Shown here one piece after another: positions 43,551 through 53,769 of a stretch of DNA of 64,000 bases (position 1 is its first letter; every line of letters begins with the position of its first letter). The position numbers and the translations under genes are program-made. The DNA is taken from NCBI RefSeq assembly GCF_028885415.1, contig NZ_CP118527.1:2666001-2730000 (forward strand). Reading direction: 5' to 3'. The notes beneath the pieces were generated by a model, which saw only the letters and a program-made list of their open reading frames with translations, was not told the DNA's origin and ran no database searches. This DNA comes from Streptomyces coeruleorubidus. Its GTDB lineage: Bacteria > Actinomycetota > Actinomycetes > Streptomycetales > Streptomycetaceae.

Positions 43551-43573
43551 GTCGCGCAGCTCCCCGCGCCCCT
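43551..43573 (+). repeat. Intergenic repeat, form A
   Basis: An A core with one change (GCAGCTCCCCGCGCCCCT), 60 bp past the pepA stop and upstream of lpd. The rest of the gap 43491-43752 contains a small GCCGGTC/GACCGGC hairpin at 43704-43723 in the likely lpd leader. Confidence 0.85.
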
Positions 43574-43752
43574 GTCGGCAACGTGGGGTGTCTCACACAG
43601 CAGCCCGGCGTCTCCTTCTGTGCTGACAAGTGCGAAGATGGGGCTCGGCAGGACAGGGCCCCACCGAAGGGCCGAAGAACGAGCGGCCGGACACCAGCCG
43701 CCTGCCGGTCAGTGAAGACCGGCGTACGGCGCACATGCATGGAGGACGTGAC

Positions 43753-45141
43753 GTGGCGAACGACGCCAGCACCGTTTTCGACCTAGTGATCCTCGGCGGT
43801 GGCAGCGGTGGTTACGCCGCGGCCCTGCGCGGGGCGCAGCTGGGCCTGGACGTCGCCCTGATCGAGAAGGACAAGGTCGGCGGCACCTGCCTGCACCGGG
43901 GATGCATCCCCACCAAGGCCCTGCTGCACGCGGGCGAGATCGCCGACCAGGCCCGCGAGAGCGAGCAGTTCGGTGTGAAGGCCTCCTTCGAGGGCATCGA
44001 CATCGCCGGCGTCCACAAGTACAAGGACGGCGTGATCGCCGGCCTGTACAAGGGGCTCCAGGGGCTCGTCGCCTCCCGCAAGGTGACCTACATCGAGGGT
44101 GAGGGACGGCTGTCCTCCCCGACCTCCGTCGACGTGAACGGCCGGCGCGTCCAGGGCCGCCACGTGCTCCTCGCGACCGGCTCCGTGCCGAAGTCGCTGC
44201 CCGGCCTGGAGATCGACGGCGACCGGATCATCTCCTCGGACCACGCCCTGGTCCTGGACCGCGTGCCGAAGTCCGCGATCATCCTCGGCGGCGGTGTCAT
44301 CGGCGTCGAGTTCGCCTCCGCGTGGAAGTCCTTCGGCACCGACGTCACCATCGTCGAGGGTCTGAAGCACCTCGTCCCGGTCGAGGACGAGAACTCCTCC
44401 AAGCTGCTGGAGCGCGCCTTCCGCAAGCGCGGCATCAAGTTCAACCTGGGCACCTTCTTCGAGAAGGCCGAGTACACCCAGGACGGGGTCAAGGTCACCC
44501 TCGCCGACGGCAAGGAGTTCGAGGCCGAGGTCCTGCTCGTCGCCATCGGCCGCGGCCCGGTCTCCCAGGGCCTGGGCTACGAGGAGCAGGGCGTCGCCAT
44601 GGACCGCGGCTACGTCCTGGTCGACGAGTACATGCGCACCAACGTCCCGACCATCTCCGCCGTCGGTGACCTCGTCCCCACCCTGCAGCTCGCGCACGTC
44701 GGCTTCGCCGAGGGCATCCTGGTGGCGGAGCGTCTGGCCGGTCTGAAGACCGTTCCGATCGACTACGACGGTGTCCCGCGGGTGACGTACTGCCACCCGG
44801 AGGTCGCCTCCGTCGGTATCACCGAGGCCAAGGCCAAGGAGATCTACGGCGCGGACAAGGTCGTCGCCCTGAAGTACAACCTCGCGGGCAACGGCAGGAG
44901 CAAGATCCTGAACACCGCGGGCGAGATCAAGCTCGTCCAGGTCAAGGACGGTGCCGTCGTCGGCGTCCACATGGTCGGCGACCGCATGGGCGAGCAGGTC
45001 GGCGAAGCCCAGCTGATCTACAACTGGGAGGCGCTGCCCGCCGAGGTCGCGCAGCTCATCCACGCCCACCCGACGCAGAGCGAGGCGCTCGGCGAGGCCC
45101 ACCTGGCCCTGGCCGGCAAGCCGCTCCACTCGCACGACTGA
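43753..45141 (+). CDS. lpd: Dihydrolipoamide dehydrogenase (E3)
   Basis: FAD enzyme that reoxidises lipoyl groups of 2-oxoacid dehydrogenase complexes with NAD. The 462 residues include the FAD motif LVILGGGSGGYAAALRGAQLG, redox-active disulfide GGTCLHRGCIPTK, NAD motif IILGGGVIGVEFAS, ISAVGDL, and the C-terminal catalytic HAHPTQSE. GTG 43753 follows GGAGG by seven bases, which rules out the longer upstream frame. It is followed after 61 bp by the E2 gene. Confidence 0.96.
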   Translation: MANDASTVFDLVILGGGSGGYAAALRGAQLGLDVALIEKDKVGGTCLHRGCIPTKALLHAGEIADQARESEQFGVKASFEGIDIAGVHKYKDGVIAGLYKGLQGLVASRKVTYIEGEGRLSSPTSVDVNGRRVQGRHVLLATGSVPKSLPGLEIDGDRIISSDHALVLDRVPKSAIILGGGVIGVEFASAWKSFGTDVTIVEGLKHLVPVEDENSSKLLERAFRKRGIKFNLGTFFEKAEYTQDGVKVTLADGKEFEAEVLLVAIGRGPVSQGLGYEEQGVAMDRGYVLVDEYMRTNVPTISAVGDLVPTLQLAHVGFAEGILVAERLAGLKTVPIDYDGVPRVTYCHPEVASVGITEAKAKEIYGADKVVALKYNLAGNGRSKILNTAGEIKLVQVKDGAVVGVHMVGDRMGEQVGEAQLIYNWEALPAEVAQLIHAHPTQSEALGEAHLALAGKPLHSHD

Positions 45142-45202
45142 CCCCTCGGTCGACGAACGCGACGACAGACTTCCGCACTTTCCGTAAGGAGCAACCGAAA
45201 CC

Positions 45203-47011
45203 ATGGCGGTTTCCGTAACCCTTCCGGCGCTCGGCGAGAGCGTCACCGAGGGCACTGTCACCCGCTGGCTGAAGGCCGAGGGTGAGCGCGTCGAGGCCGA
45301 CGAGCCGCTGCTCGAGGTGTCGACCGACAAGGTCGACACCGAGATCCCCTCGCCCGCCGCCGGTGTCCTGGCGTCCATCAAGGTCGCCGAGGACGAGACC
45401 GTTGAGGTCGGCGCCGAGCTGGCCGTCATCGACGACGGCACGGGCGCGCCCGCTGCCGCCCCGGCCCCGGCCGCCGAGCAGGTCGCCGAGCCCGCTCCCG
45501 AGCCGGCCCCGGCCGCCCCGTCCACCGAGCAGGCCGCCCCGGCGCCCGCTCCCACCGCCGACGCCGCCGCCGGCGGCGGCTCCGCCGAGGGCACGGACGT
45601 GGTCCTGCCCGCGCTCGGCGAGTCCGTCACCGAGGGCACCGTCACCCGCTGGCTGAAGTCGGTCGGTGACAGCGTCGAGGCCGACGAGCCGCTGCTCGAG
45701 GTCTCCACCGACAAGGTCGACACCGAGATCCCGGCGCCCGCCTCGGGCACGCTGCTGGAGATCGTGGTCGGCGAGGACGAGACCGCCGAGGTCGGCGCCA
45801 AGCTCGCCGTCATCGGCGAGGCGGGTGCCGCTCCGGCCGCCGCCCCGGCGCAGGAGGCCCCGGCCGCCCCGGCCCAGCCCGAGCCCACGCCTGCTCCGGC
45901 GCAGCCCGCCCCGGCCCCGCAGGCTCCGGCCCCGCAGGCTCCGGCCCCGCAGGCCCCGTCGGCCCCGGCTCCGCAGCAGCAGGTCACCCCGGCTCCCGAG
46001 CCGGCCCCGGCCGCTCCTGCTCCCGCCCCGGCTCCGGCCCAGGCACCGGCCGCCCCGGCCGCCGCCCAGCCGGCCGACGACGGCGCCTACGTCACCCCGC
46101 TGGTGCGCAAGCTCGCCGCCGAGAACGGCGTCGACCTGTCCACCGTCAAGGGCACCGGCGTCGGCGGCCGCATCCGCAAGCAGGACGTCATGGCCGCCGC
46201 CGAGGCCGCCAAGGCCGCCGCCGCTGCCCCGGCCCCGGCCGCGGCCGCTCCGGCTGCCGCCAAGAAGGCCCCCGCGCTGGAGACCTCGCCGCTGCGCGGC
46301 CAGACCATCAAGATGCCGCGGATCCGCAAGGTCATCGGCGACAACATGGTCAAGGCCCTGCACGAGCAGGCCCAGCTGTCCTCGGTCGTCGAGGTCGACG
46401 TCACGCGCCTGATGAAGCTGCGCGCCCGTGCCAAGGACGCGTTCGCGGCCCGTGAGGGCGTCAAGCTCTCCCCGATGCCGTTCTTCGTCAAGGCCGCGGC
46501 CCAGGCGCTGAAGGCCCACGCGCCGGTCAACGCCAAGATCAACGAGGCCGAGGGGACCATCACCTACTTCGACACCGAGAACATCGGTATCGCGGTGGAC
46601 TCCGAGAAGGGCCTGATGACCCCGGTCATCAAGAACGCCGGTGACCTCAACCTCGCCGGTATCGCCAAGGCCACGGCGGAGCTGGCCGGCAAGGTCCGCG
46701 CCAACAAGATCACCCCGGACGAGCTGTCCGGCGCGACCTTCACCATCAGCAACACCGGGTCGCGCGGCGCGCTCTTCGACACGATCATCGTGCCGCCGGG
46801 CCAGGTCGCCATCCTCGGCATCGGCGCCACGGTCAAGCGCCCCGCCGTCATCGAGACGGAGGAGGGCACGGTCATCGGCGTCCGCGACATGACGTACCTG
46901 ACCCTGTCCTACGACCACCGCCTGGTGGACGGCGCCGACGCCGCCCGCTACCTGACGGCGGTCAAGGCCATCCTGGAGGCGGGCGAGTTCGAGGTCGAGC
47001 TCGGGCTGTAG
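45203..47011 (+). CDS. sucB: Dihydrolipoamide acyltransferase (E2), two lipoyl domains
   Basis: Core of a 2-oxoacid dehydrogenase complex. The 602 residues have two lipoyl domains with the modified Lys in TDKVDTEIP (about residues 43 and 176), each followed by Ala/Pro-rich swinging linkers, an E3-binding domain ([34 protein letters not shown]), and a catalytic domain with [16 protein letters not shown]. It is usually annotated as the succinyltransferase. In actinobacteria the 2-oxoglutarate enzyme carries its own acyltransferase domain, so this E2 may mainly serve pyruvate dehydrogenase, like mycobacterial DlaT. AAGGAG lies before the ATG. Confidence 0.93.
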   Translation: MAVSVTLPALGESVTEGTVTRWLKAEGERVEADEPLLEVSTDKVDTEIPSPAAGVLASIKVAEDETVEVGAELAVIDDGTGAPAAAPAPAAEQVAEPAPEPAPAAPSTEQAAPAPAPTADAAAGGGSAEGTDVVLPALGESVTEGTVTRWLKSVGDSVEADEPLLEVSTDKVDTEIPAPASGTLLEIVVGEDETAEVGAKLAVIGEAGAAPAAAPAQEAPAAPAQPEPTPAPAQPAPAPQAPAPQAPAPQAPSAPAPQQQVTPAPEPAPAAPAPAPAPAQAPAAPAAAQPADDGAYVTPLVRKLAAENGVDLSTVKGTGVGGRIRKQDVMAAAEAAKAAAAAPAPAAAAPAAAKKAPALETSPLRGQTIKMPRIRKVIGDNMVKALHEQAQLSSVVEVDVTRLMKLRARAKDAFAAREGVKLSPMPFFVKAAAQALKAHAPVNAKINEAEGTITYFDTENIGIAVDSEKGLMTPVIKNAGDLNLAGIAKATAELAGKVRANKITPDELSGATFTISNTGSRGALFDTIIVPPGQVAILGIGATVKRPAVIETEEGTVIGVRDMTYLTLSYDHRLVDGADAARYLTAVKAILEAGEFEVELGL

Positions 47012-47028
47012 CCCCCGGTAGCAGCAGT

Positions 47029-47068
47029 ACGGTGCCCCCGTCCGGACATCTCCGGGCGGGGGCACCGT
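47029..47068 (+). terminator. Terminator hairpin after sucB
   Basis: An 18-bp stem with one G-U pair (47029-47046 with 47051-47068) has a CATC loop, starting 17 bp past the sucB stop. Confidence 0.88.
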
Positions 47069-47070
47069 GT

Positions 47071-47093
47071 TGGGGGCGCGGGGCACTGCGCGA
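47071..47093 (-). repeat. Intergenic repeat, form A (reverse, variant)
   Basis: A reverse A core (GGGGCGCGGGGCACTGCGCG) directly after the sucB terminator. Confidence 0.75.
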
Positions 47094-47239
47094 CCGGCCA
47101 CACACAACCGTCGGCCGAACGACAGGCCACACCCCCTGTGTAAGTCTCGTCTCACCTGCACCAAAGCGCCGTCACCCACCCCACCCCCGGAGCGAACCGG
47201 CCGTATTGTCTAAGCGTCAATCCCGCCTAAGGAGCCTTC

Positions 47240-47863
47240 ATGACCGCGCCCGTCATCCACTCGCTGCGCGAGCAGATCCGCGAGCACATCCTGGAGGGGA
47301 TCATCAGCGGACGCTGGCAGCCGGGCGAGCGGATCGTCGAGCGCCGGATCGCGACCGAACTGGAAGTCAGCCAGACCCCGGTCCGCGAGGCCCTGCGCGA
47401 ACTGGAGTCCCTGCGTCTGATCGAGTCGGCTCCGAACAAGGGCGTCCGCGTACGGAACCTGACCGCCGCCGACCTGGAGGAGAGCTACCCGGTCCGGGCC
47501 GGCCTGGAGGCCATCGCGGCGGAACTGGCGGCCCAGAGCCTGTCGGAGGACTGCTCGGCCCTGGAACCCCACGTCACCGCCCTGTACGAGGCCGACCGCA
47601 TGTCCGACGGCACGGCCCAGGTCCGCCACACCGTCGCCTTCCACCGCGAACTGGTCCGCGCCGCGGGCAACTCCGTCCTGCTGCACACCTGGGAAGGCCT
47701 CGGCATCGAGGTGTTCACGGCCCTGTCGATCCGCTGGCTGGGCACCCGGCAGCAGTCGTACGCCGAGGAGCACGAGGAACTGGTCGCCGCCTTCAAGCGC
47801 CGCGACCCCCGCATCGCGGAACTCGTGAAGGCGCACGTCCTGGGTTGCGCGCCCCGGGCGTGA
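47240..47863 (+). CDS. GntR-family (FCD) transcriptional regulator
   Basis: A 207-residue regulator: winged helix ([67 protein letters not shown]) and a helical FCD effector domain with metal-type His in [16 protein letters not shown]. It sits just upstream of aceE on the same strand, and a 17-bp perfect palindrome occupies the aceE promoter. It is therefore a likely local controller of pyruvate dehydrogenase, in the manner of PdhR. That link is inference. Effector unknown. Confidence 0.92.
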   Translation: MTAPVIHSLREQIREHILEGIISGRWQPGERIVERRIATELEVSQTPVREALRELESLRLIESAPNKGVRVRNLTAADLEESYPVRAGLEAIAAELAAQSLSEDCSALEPHVTALYEADRMSDGTAQVRHTVAFHRELVRAAGNSVLLHTWEGLGIEVFTALSIRWLGTRQQSYAEEHEELVAAFKRRDPRIAELVKAHVLGCAPRA

Positions 47864-47994
47864 CACTAGAGCGCACCCCCGCTCAAACGCCTCCCACCTG
47901 CGGAAATCCACAGCAATCCCGTCACCGCGTGCCACTGCGGGAGGCACCGCGTGCCTACTTTCTCGTGATCAAGAGGTTTTCTCCGTCAACCCTT

Positions 47995-48011
47995 TGATCG
48001 ATCATCGATCA
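47995..48011. promoter_or_regulatory. 17-bp palindromic operator in the aceE promoter
   Basis: TGATCGATCATCGATCA: perfect 8-bp arms around one central C. It lies between a -35-like TTTGAT/TTGATC (47993-47999) and a -10-like TACAGT (48018-48023), about 120 bp before aceE. This placement fits repression of aceE by a dimeric regulator such as the GntR protein encoded just upstream. Confidence 0.7.
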
Positions 48012-48131
48012 GGGAGTTACAGTCGCCGACGGGCTTGCCACCCGAGCCCCAGCCCTGTCCTGCCAAAGACCAAGGGCACCCCCGAACCCTTACCGATGAG
48101 GGAACCCCCTTCGACTGAGGAAGGCGGCGAC

Positions 48132-50834
48132 ATGACCGACCCCAACGCCATCCAGCCGAGCGAGCTCGACCAGCTCCCGGACCGGGACCCGGAGGAGACC
48201 GCCGAATGGCAGGCCTCCCTGGACGCCGTCGCCAAGGCGGCCGGGCCGCACCGTGCCGCGTACCTGATGCGCCGCACGCTGGAGCGCGCCGAGGGCGCCG
48301 GCATCGCGCTGCCGAAGCTCCTGGAGACCGACTACGTCAACTCCATCCCCACCGCCGCCGAACCGGCCGTGCCCGGTGACGAGGCGATGGAGGAGCGGAT
48401 CACCGCGTGGAACCGCTGGAACGCGGCCGCGATGGTGACCCGGGGCAGCAAGCACGGCGTCGGCGGCCACATCGCCACCTTCGCCTCCGCGGCCTGGCTG
48501 TACGAGACCGGCTTCAACCACTTCTTCAAGGGCAAAGAGGCCGACGGCTCCGGCGACCAGCTCTACATCCAGGGCCACGCCTCCCCCGGCATCTACGCCC
48601 GCGCGTTCCTCGACGGCCGTCTGAACGAGGAGCAGCTCGACAACTTCCGCCGCGAGTCGGGCGGCAACGGCCTGCCCTCCTACCCGCACCCGCGCCGCCT
48701 GCCCTGGCTGTGGGAGTTCCCGACCGTCTCCATGGGTCTGGGCCCGCTCTCCGCCATCTACCAGGCGCGCTTCAACCGCTATCTCACCAACCGCGGCATC
48801 AAGGACACCTCCGCCTCGCACGTGTGGGCGTTCCTCGGCGACGGCGAGATGGACGAGCCCGAGTCGACGGCGGCACTCGCGCTCGCGGCCCGTGAGGAGC
48901 TGGACAACCTCACGTTCGTCATCAACTGCAACCTGCAGCGCCTCGACGGCCCGGTCCGCGCCAACTTCAAGATCGTGCAGGAGCTGGAGGCCCAGTTCCG
49001 CGGCGCCGGCTGGAACGTCATCAAGACGCTGTGGGGCACGGCCTGGGACGAGCTGTTCCAGCTCGACACCACGGGCGCGCTCGTACGCCGTCTGCGCCAG
49101 GTACCGGACGCGCAGATCCAGACGTACCAGACGCGCGACGCCGCCTACATCCGCCAGGACTTCTTCGGCGCCGACCCGGCGCTGGCGGAGATGGCGAAGC
49201 TGCTGAGCGACGACAAGATCCTCGAGTGCTTCCACCTCTCGCGCGGTGGTCACGAGGAGCGCAAGGTGTACGCCGCGTACAAGGCGGCCGTCGAGCACAA
49301 GGGCGCGCCGACCGTGATCCTGGCCCAGACGGTCAAGGGCCACACCCTCGGCGAGGGCTTCGCGTCGAAGAACGCCAACCACCAGATGAAGAAGCTGACG
49401 GTGGACGAGTTCAAGAACATGCGCGACCTGCTCGACCTGCCGATCAAGGACAGCGACTTCGTCGACGGCGTGGTGCCCTACGGCCACCCGGGCGCCGACT
49501 CCCCCGAGGTCCGCTACCTCCAGGAGCGCCGCGCGGCCCTCGGCGGTCCGGCCCCGGCCCGCCGCGTCCACCCGGTCGCGCCGCTGCCGGCCCCCGCGGA
49601 GAAGGCGTTCGCCTCCTTCGACAAGGGCTCGGGTTCACAGAACGTGGCCACCACCATGGCGTTCGTCCGTCTGGTGAAGGACCTGGTCCGCGACAAGGAG
49701 ACCGGCAAGCGCTGGGTGCCGATCGTCCCGGACGAGGCGCGCACCTTCGGTATGGAGAGCCTCTTCCCGTCGCTCGGCATCTACTCGCCGAAGGGCCAGA
49801 CGTACGAGCCGGTCGACCGCGACCAGCTGATGTACTACAAGGAGGCCCAGAACGGGCAGATCCTCAACGAGGGGATCACCGAGGCCGGTTCGATGGCCGA
49901 CTTCATCGCCGCTTCGACGTCGTACGCGACGCACGGCGAGACGATGATCCCGTTCTACATCTTCTACTCGATGTTCGGCTGGCAGCGCACGGCCGATCAG
50001 ATGTGGCAGCTCGGCGACCAGCTCGGCCGCGGCTTCCTCATCGGTGCGACGGCCGGCCGTACGACGCTGACCGGTGAGGGCCTCCAGCACGCCGACGGCC
50101 ACTCCCCCGTCATCGCCGCGACGAACCCGGCGGCGCTGACGTACGACCCGGCGTTCGCGTACGAGGTCGCGGCCATCGTCAAGGAGGGCCTGCGCCGGAT
50201 GTACGGCGAGGCGGCCCCGGGTGAGGACCAGAACGTCTTCTACTACCTGACCGTCTACAACGAGCCGCTGCCGCAGCCCGCGAAGCCGTCCGTCGACGGC
50301 GTCGACGAGGGCATCGTCAAGGGCCTGTACCGCTTCAACACGGCGGAGTCGGCGGGCATCACACCGCCGGCCAACGCCCCGCGGATCCAGCTGCTCGGCT
50401 CCGGTACGGCGATCCACTGGGCGCTGAAGGCGCAGCAGTTGCTGGCCGAGGAGTGGGGCGTGGCGGCCGACGTGTGGTCGGCGACGTCCTGGAGCGAGCT
50501 GCGCCGGGACGCGCTGGAGGCGGACGAGGCGCTGCTGCGCGGTGAGGAGCGGGTGCCGTTCGTCCGGCAGGCGCTCCAGGGCGCCGAGGGCCCGGTGCTG
50601 GCGGTCTCCGACTACATGCGCCAGGTCCCGGACCAGATCGCGCAGTGGGTCGAGCAGGACTGGTCCTCGCTGGGCGCCGACGGCTTCGGCCTCTCGGACA
50701 CCCGTGAGGCGGCCCGCCGCCACTTCGGTGTGGACGCCGAGTCGATCGTCGTCGCGGCCCTGGCCCAGCTCGCGGGGCGCGGCGAGGTCAAGGCGACGGC
50801 CGTGAAGGAAGCGCGCGCGAAGTACGGTCTGTGA
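48132..50834 (+). CDS. aceE: Pyruvate dehydrogenase E1 component (homodimeric)
   Basis: Thiamin-diphosphate enzyme that decarboxylates pyruvate and loads acetyl onto E2 lipoyl groups. The 900 residues match the homodimeric AceE family: [45 protein letters not shown], the ThDP motif [15 protein letters not shown]...[17 protein letters not shown], and transketolase C-terminal [28 protein letters not shown] 48132 ([12 protein letters not shown]) has GAGGAAGG upstream; ATG 48096 would add 12 residues. A hairpin follows. Works with the E2 and Lpd encoded just upstream. Confidence 0.96.
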   Translation: MTDPNAIQPSELDQLPDRDPEETAEWQASLDAVAKAAGPHRAAYLMRRTLERAEGAGIALPKLLETDYVNSIPTAAEPAVPGDEAMEERITAWNRWNAAAMVTRGSKHGVGGHIATFASAAWLYETGFNHFFKGKEADGSGDQLYIQGHASPGIYARAFLDGRLNEEQLDNFRRESGGNGLPSYPHPRRLPWLWEFPTVSMGLGPLSAIYQARFNRYLTNRGIKDTSASHVWAFLGDGEMDEPESTAALALAAREELDNLTFVINCNLQRLDGPVRANFKIVQELEAQFRGAGWNVIKTLWGTAWDELFQLDTTGALVRRLRQVPDAQIQTYQTRDAAYIRQDFFGADPALAEMAKLLSDDKILECFHLSRGGHEERKVYAAYKAAVEHKGAPTVILAQTVKGHTLGEGFASKNANHQMKKLTVDEFKNMRDLLDLPIKDSDFVDGVVPYGHPGADSPEVRYLQERRAALGGPAPARRVHPVAPLPAPAEKAFASFDKGSGSQNVATTMAFVRLVKDLVRDKETGKRWVPIVPDEARTFGMESLFPSLGIYSPKGQTYEPVDRDQLMYYKEAQNGQILNEGITEAGSMADFIAASTSYATHGETMIPFYIFYSMFGWQRTADQMWQLGDQLGRGFLIGATAGRTTLTGEGLQHADGHSPVIAATNPAALTYDPAFAYEVAAIVKEGLRRMYGEAAPGEDQNVFYYLTVYNEPLPQPAKPSVDGVDEGIVKGLYRFNTAESAGITPPANAPRIQLLGSGTAIHWALKAQQLLAEEWGVAADVWSATSWSELRRDALEADEALLRGEERVPFVRQALQGAEGPVLAVSDYMRQVPDQIAQWVEQDWSSLGADGFGLSDTREAARRHFGVDAESIVVAALAQLAGRGEVKATAVKEARAKYGL

Positions 50835-50851
50835 GCAACGACCGGTGATCG

Positions 50852-50879
50852 GCAGGCCTCCGCCGCGGCGGGGGCCTGC
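50852..50879 (+). terminator. Terminator hairpin after aceE
   Basis: A 13-nt arm GCAGGCCTCCGCC (50852-50864) pairs with 50867-50879 with one G-U. It lies just before the next gene's start, so the WYL gene may use its own leaderless transcript. Confidence 0.75.
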
Positions 50880-50894
50880 TGCATGATGTGCTGC

Positions 50895-51881
50895 ATGCGC
50901 GCTGCCCGGCTCATCAAGATGGTGCTGCTGCTCCAGTCCCGGCCCTCCATGACGGCCGCCGAGCTCGCCCGTGAGCTGGAGGTGTCGGAGCGGACGGTCA
51001 CACGGGACGCCCAGGCGCTGTCGGAGGCCGGTGTGCCGGTGTACGCGGACCGCGGCCGGGCCGGCGGGTACCGGCTGGTCGGCGGGTACCGTACGCGGCT
51101 GACCGGGCTGCACCGCAGCGAGGCCGAGGCGCTGTTCCTGTCCGGGGTGCCGGGGGCGCTGCGCGAGATGGGGTTGGAGGACGCCGCCTCGGCGGCCCGG
51201 CTGAAGGTGTCGGCCGCTCTGCTGCCGTCCCTTCGGGACGCGTCGAGGACGGCGACGCAGCGGTTCCATCTGGACGCGCCGAACTGGTTCGAGGAGCCTC
51301 GGACGCCCGTGCTGCTGCCGGCGGTCGCCGACGCGGTGTGGGACGACCGGCGGATCACCGCGCGCTACCGGCGCGGGGAGGACGAGGTCGTCCGGGAGCT
51401 GGAGCCGTACGGGCTCGTGCTGAAGGCGGGCGTCTGGTACCTGTGCGCACGGGTGGCCGGGGGCGGGTCCTTCCGGGTGTACCGGATCGACCGGTTCACG
51501 GCGGTGGACACGGGTGAGGAGCGCTTCGAGCGGGAGCCGGAGTTCGACCTGCCGGCCTTCTGGGAGGAGCGGGCTGAGCAGTTCGCGCGGTCCATCCTGC
51601 GGGCGCGGGTCGTGGTGCGGCTGTCCCCCGACGGTGTGCGCAGGCTGCCGTACGCGCTCGACTCGCTGTCCACCCGCGAGGCCCTGGCGGACGCGGACGC
51701 CCCGGGCGACGACGGCTGGGTGACGGTGGCCCTTCCGGTGGAGACCGAGGAGGTCGCCCACGCCCAGCTGACGGCGCTGGGCCCGGAGGTGGAGGTACTG
51801 GCGCCCGAGAGCCTGCGCGAGCGGTTCGCGGGGGACGCGCTGCGGCTGGCCGGGCTGTACCACCCCCGGGACGGCGTATAA
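50895..51881 (+). CDS. WYL-domain transcriptional regulator (YafY type)
   Basis: A 328-residue regulator: N-terminal HTH (RLIKMVLLLQSRPSMTAAELARELEVSERTVTRDAQALSEAGVPVYADRGRAGGYRL), the middle WYL domain (EPYGLVLKAGVWYLCARVAGGGSFRVYRIDRF) and the C-terminal WCX-type extension. WYL proteins sense small ligands or nucleic acids. The ATG at 50895 (MRAARLIKM) is chosen; ATGs at 50883 and 50886 lie upstream, the first in frame. No ribosome site is visible, so leaderless translation is likely. Targets unknown. Confidence 0.88.
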   Translation: MRAARLIKMVLLLQSRPSMTAAELARELEVSERTVTRDAQALSEAGVPVYADRGRAGGYRLVGGYRTRLTGLHRSEAEALFLSGVPGALREMGLEDAASAARLKVSAALLPSLRDASRTATQRFHLDAPNWFEEPRTPVLLPAVADAVWDDRRITARYRRGEDEVVRELEPYGLVLKAGVWYLCARVAGGGSFRVYRIDRFTAVDTGEERFEREPEFDLPAFWEERAEQFARSILRARVVVRLSPDGVRRLPYALDSLSTREALADADAPGDDGWVTVALPVETEEVAHAQLTALGPEVEVLAPESLRERFAGDALRLAGLYHPRDGV

Positions 51882-51937
51882 CGATCCCGCGCACTCCGGG
51901 TGCGCCCCCGTGTCACAGGCCCGATGCTGGACCCGTG

Positions 51938-52456
51938 ATGGACGAGACGGAGTTCTGGGAGCTGGTGGACGACGCCCGGGAGGCCGCCGAGGGCGACCCG
52001 GAGGAGCAGGCCGACCTGCTCGTGGAGCGGCTCACGCAGAAGGACCCGGACTCGGTCCTGGACTTCGCCCGGCACTTCGAGTCCCGCTACAACCGCGCCT
52101 ACCGCTGGGACCTGTGGGGCGCCGCCTGGGTGCTGCTCGACGGGGCGAGCGACGACGCCTTCGACTTCTTCCGGTGCTGGCTGATCGGCCAGGGCCGCCA
52201 TGTCTTCGAGGGGGCCGTGCACGACCCGGACTCGCTCGCCGAGCTGCTGGACGACTTCGACGAGGAGATCGACGGCGACGGCGAGGAGCTCGGTTACGCC
52301 GCGGACGAGGCCTACGAGCAGCTCACCGGTACGGTCGCCCCCGACCTGGGGATTCCGCCCGCGCCCCCGGAACCGGAGGGCACTCCGCTCGACTTCGAGA
52401 ACGAGGACCTGCTCGCCGAGCGCTATCCCCGGCTGTGGGAGCGCTTCAGGGGCTGA
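51938..52456 (+). CDS. DUF4240 protein
   Basis: A 172-residue acidic protein (MDETEFWELVDDAREAAEGDPEEQADLLVERL), with the DUF4240 core ALVLLDGASDDAFDFFRCWLIGQGRHVFEGAVHDPDSLAELL-like region. The domain is common in Streptomyces and of unknown function. ATG 51938 fits the family start; GTG 51935 is directly before it. Its stop touches the convergent gene end at 52457. Confidence 0.85.
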   Translation: MDETEFWELVDDAREAAEGDPEEQADLLVERLTQKDPDSVLDFARHFESRYNRAYRWDLWGAAWVLLDGASDDAFDFFRCWLIGQGRHVFEGAVHDPDSLAELLDDFDEEIDGDGEELGYAADEAYEQLTGTVAPDLGIPPAPPEPEGTPLDFENEDLLAERYPRLWERFRG

Positions 52457-52675
52457 TCAGACGGCCCGGCGGCGGCTCGGGTCGGACGGCAGGTACGCGT
52501 GCGTCCGGTCGGCCTCGACCGCGTGGTGCAGCGGGGCCGCGTTGGCCTGGTCGAGGGCGGACGCGGTGGCCGCGGCCGGGCCCAGGACGACGGTCGCGAC
52601 CGCGCAGAGCATCGCCCATGGGCCACGCGTGACCCCGGCTCGGATCCCCGGGTTCCTCCTGCGACCGTTGTTCAT
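52457..52675 (-). CDS. Small exported protein, 72 aa
   Basis: MNNGRRRNPGIRAGVTRGPWAMLCAVATVVLGPAAATASALDQANAA... is a clear Sec signal with likely cleavage near ASA-LDQ. It leaves about 33 residues (DQANAAPLHHAVEADRTHAYLPSDPSRRRAV). GGAGGTGGGG precedes the ATG. The ATG overlaps the amidase stop as ATGA, so it is coupled to that gene. Function unknown; the pairing hints at a wall-related role. Confidence 0.75.
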   Translation of the reverse strand: MNNGRRRNPGIRAGVTRGPWAMLCAVATVVLGPAAATASALDQANAAPLHHAVEADRTHAYLPSDPSRRRAV

Positions 52676-53607
52676 GGTCCCCACCTCCAGTCGGCTGCGT
52701 GTGGTGGTGACCGTAGGGCGCCGGGATCTGAGGACGCTGCGCGCCGGCTGTGACCTTCCTGTGGACCGGCCGGCCGGCCCTGCAGCCGGGCCGCCAGTCG
52801 CCTGATCTCCGGCAGCCGGGCGTGCAGGGCGGCGCCCGGGCAGCTGGTCATGTAGCCGTCGTTGTGACCGGCGAGGGCGGGCAGTTCGGCGGTGGTGCCG
52901 GCCGCGTACCGGCTCAGGCCGTTGCTGGATACCAGGCGGACGCTCGCCCGCGGGTCGGTGCCGGTCAGGCCCAGCTTCCAGGCGGACAGCCCGGCGATGG
53001 CGTGGATCATCGCCCGGGGTACGGACATGCCCGCGGTGAAGGTGCCGAGGGCGGCGATGCCGGTGGTGCGGTGGTTGAAGCCCTGGGTGTGGGCGCCGGT
53101 GACGGCCCGCTCGACGCCGCCGGCGCGGCCCTCGTAGACGGTGCCGCAGCGGTCGACGACGAAGTTGTAGCCGATGTCGTCCCAGTCGCGGGTGCCGGTC
53201 TGGCCGATGTAGAGGTCCCGGAGGATGCGGGGCGCGTCGGCGCAGTCGTAGCCGTTGGGCGAGTCGGTGTGGTGGACGAAGACGGCGACGACCCGGTCGT
53301 CGTAGCGCGGGCGCGGCTGCTTGCGGGCGGCGTCGCCCAGCCACTGCGCTCTCGGCACGATGTGCGGGCGCGGGGCGGCGTAGGGCGTGGCGGCGGGGCG
53401 CTGCGTGGCCGTGCGGGCGCCGGTCTCGGCGGCGTGCTCGACGCCGCGGGCGCACAGCACCAGCGCCACGACGGCGGCGACGCCCGGCAGGCAGCCGAGC
53501 AGCACCCGGGCCGTGCGCGGCAGACCGGCTATGCCGGGTGTCCCGGCGGCGCGGTGCCTGCGCGTGCCCCGCCGTCTTCGGAAGAGCCGTCTTCGGAAGA
53601 CACGCAT
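52672..53607 (-). CDS. N-acetylmuramoyl-L-alanine amidase (PGRP type)
   Basis: Exported peptidoglycan amidase. The 311 residues have an Arg-rich N-terminus (MRVFRRRLFRRRRGTRRHR) and a membrane/signal helix (VLLGCLPGVAAVVALVLCARG), then the amidase_2/PGRP domain: IVPRAQWLGD, VFVHHTDSPNGYDC (zinc His), DIGYNFVVDRCGTVYEGRAGG, GAHTQGFNHRTTGIAALGTF, and LAGHNDGYMTSCPGAAL (zinc Cys). The Arg pairs suggest possible Tat export. It is divergent from the MarP-like gene. Confidence 0.92.
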   Translation of the reverse strand: MRVFRRRLFRRRRGTRRHRAAGTPGIAGLPRTARVLLGCLPGVAAVVALVLCARGVEHAAETGARTATQRPAATPYAAPRPHIVPRAQWLGDAARKQPRPRYDDRVVAVFVHHTDSPNGYDCADAPRILRDLYIGQTGTRDWDDIGYNFVVDRCGTVYEGRAGGVERAVTGAHTQGFNHRTTGIAALGTFTAGMSVPRAMIHAIAGLSAWKLGLTGTDPRASVRLVSSNGLSRYAAGTTAELPALAGHNDGYMTSCPGAALHARLPEIRRLAARLQGRPAGPQEGHSRRAASSDPGALRSPPHAADWRWGP

Positions 53608-53697
53608 GATCCCACTGTCAGCCTGATCCGGTCCGTCCGCGATGTGTGATGTGCCACCCGGTGGAACCATCGTCACGGTCCGCGGCGTTTTTCCGAG

Positions 53698-53747
53698 TGC
53701 ACGCGCGCGTGGCCGGTTCTGATCATCCACGCGCGTGTGGCTGATCA
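53698..53747. repeat. Imperfect tandem CACGCGCG...TGATCA repeat in a divergent promoter
   Basis: CACGCGCGCGTGGC then TGATCA (53700-53724), and again CCACGCGCGTGTGG CTGATCA (53728-53747). The two near-copies, each partly palindromic, lie between the amidase and protease starts and may be regulator sites. Confidence 0.4.
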
Positions 53748-53769
53748 CCGGGCCCTTCCCCCACGTACT

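Noticed and set aside
45903..45965. Short tandem repeats in sucB (CCGGCCCCGCAGGCT units)
   Set aside because: They encode the Ala/Pro/Gln interdomain linker and are normal for E2 proteins, so not reported as a separate element.
45056..47179. 707-aa minus-strand Gly/Arg-rich frame opposite sucB
   Set aside because: It is the complement of the Ala/Pro linkers of the E2 protein; the repetitive glycine runs are an artefact.
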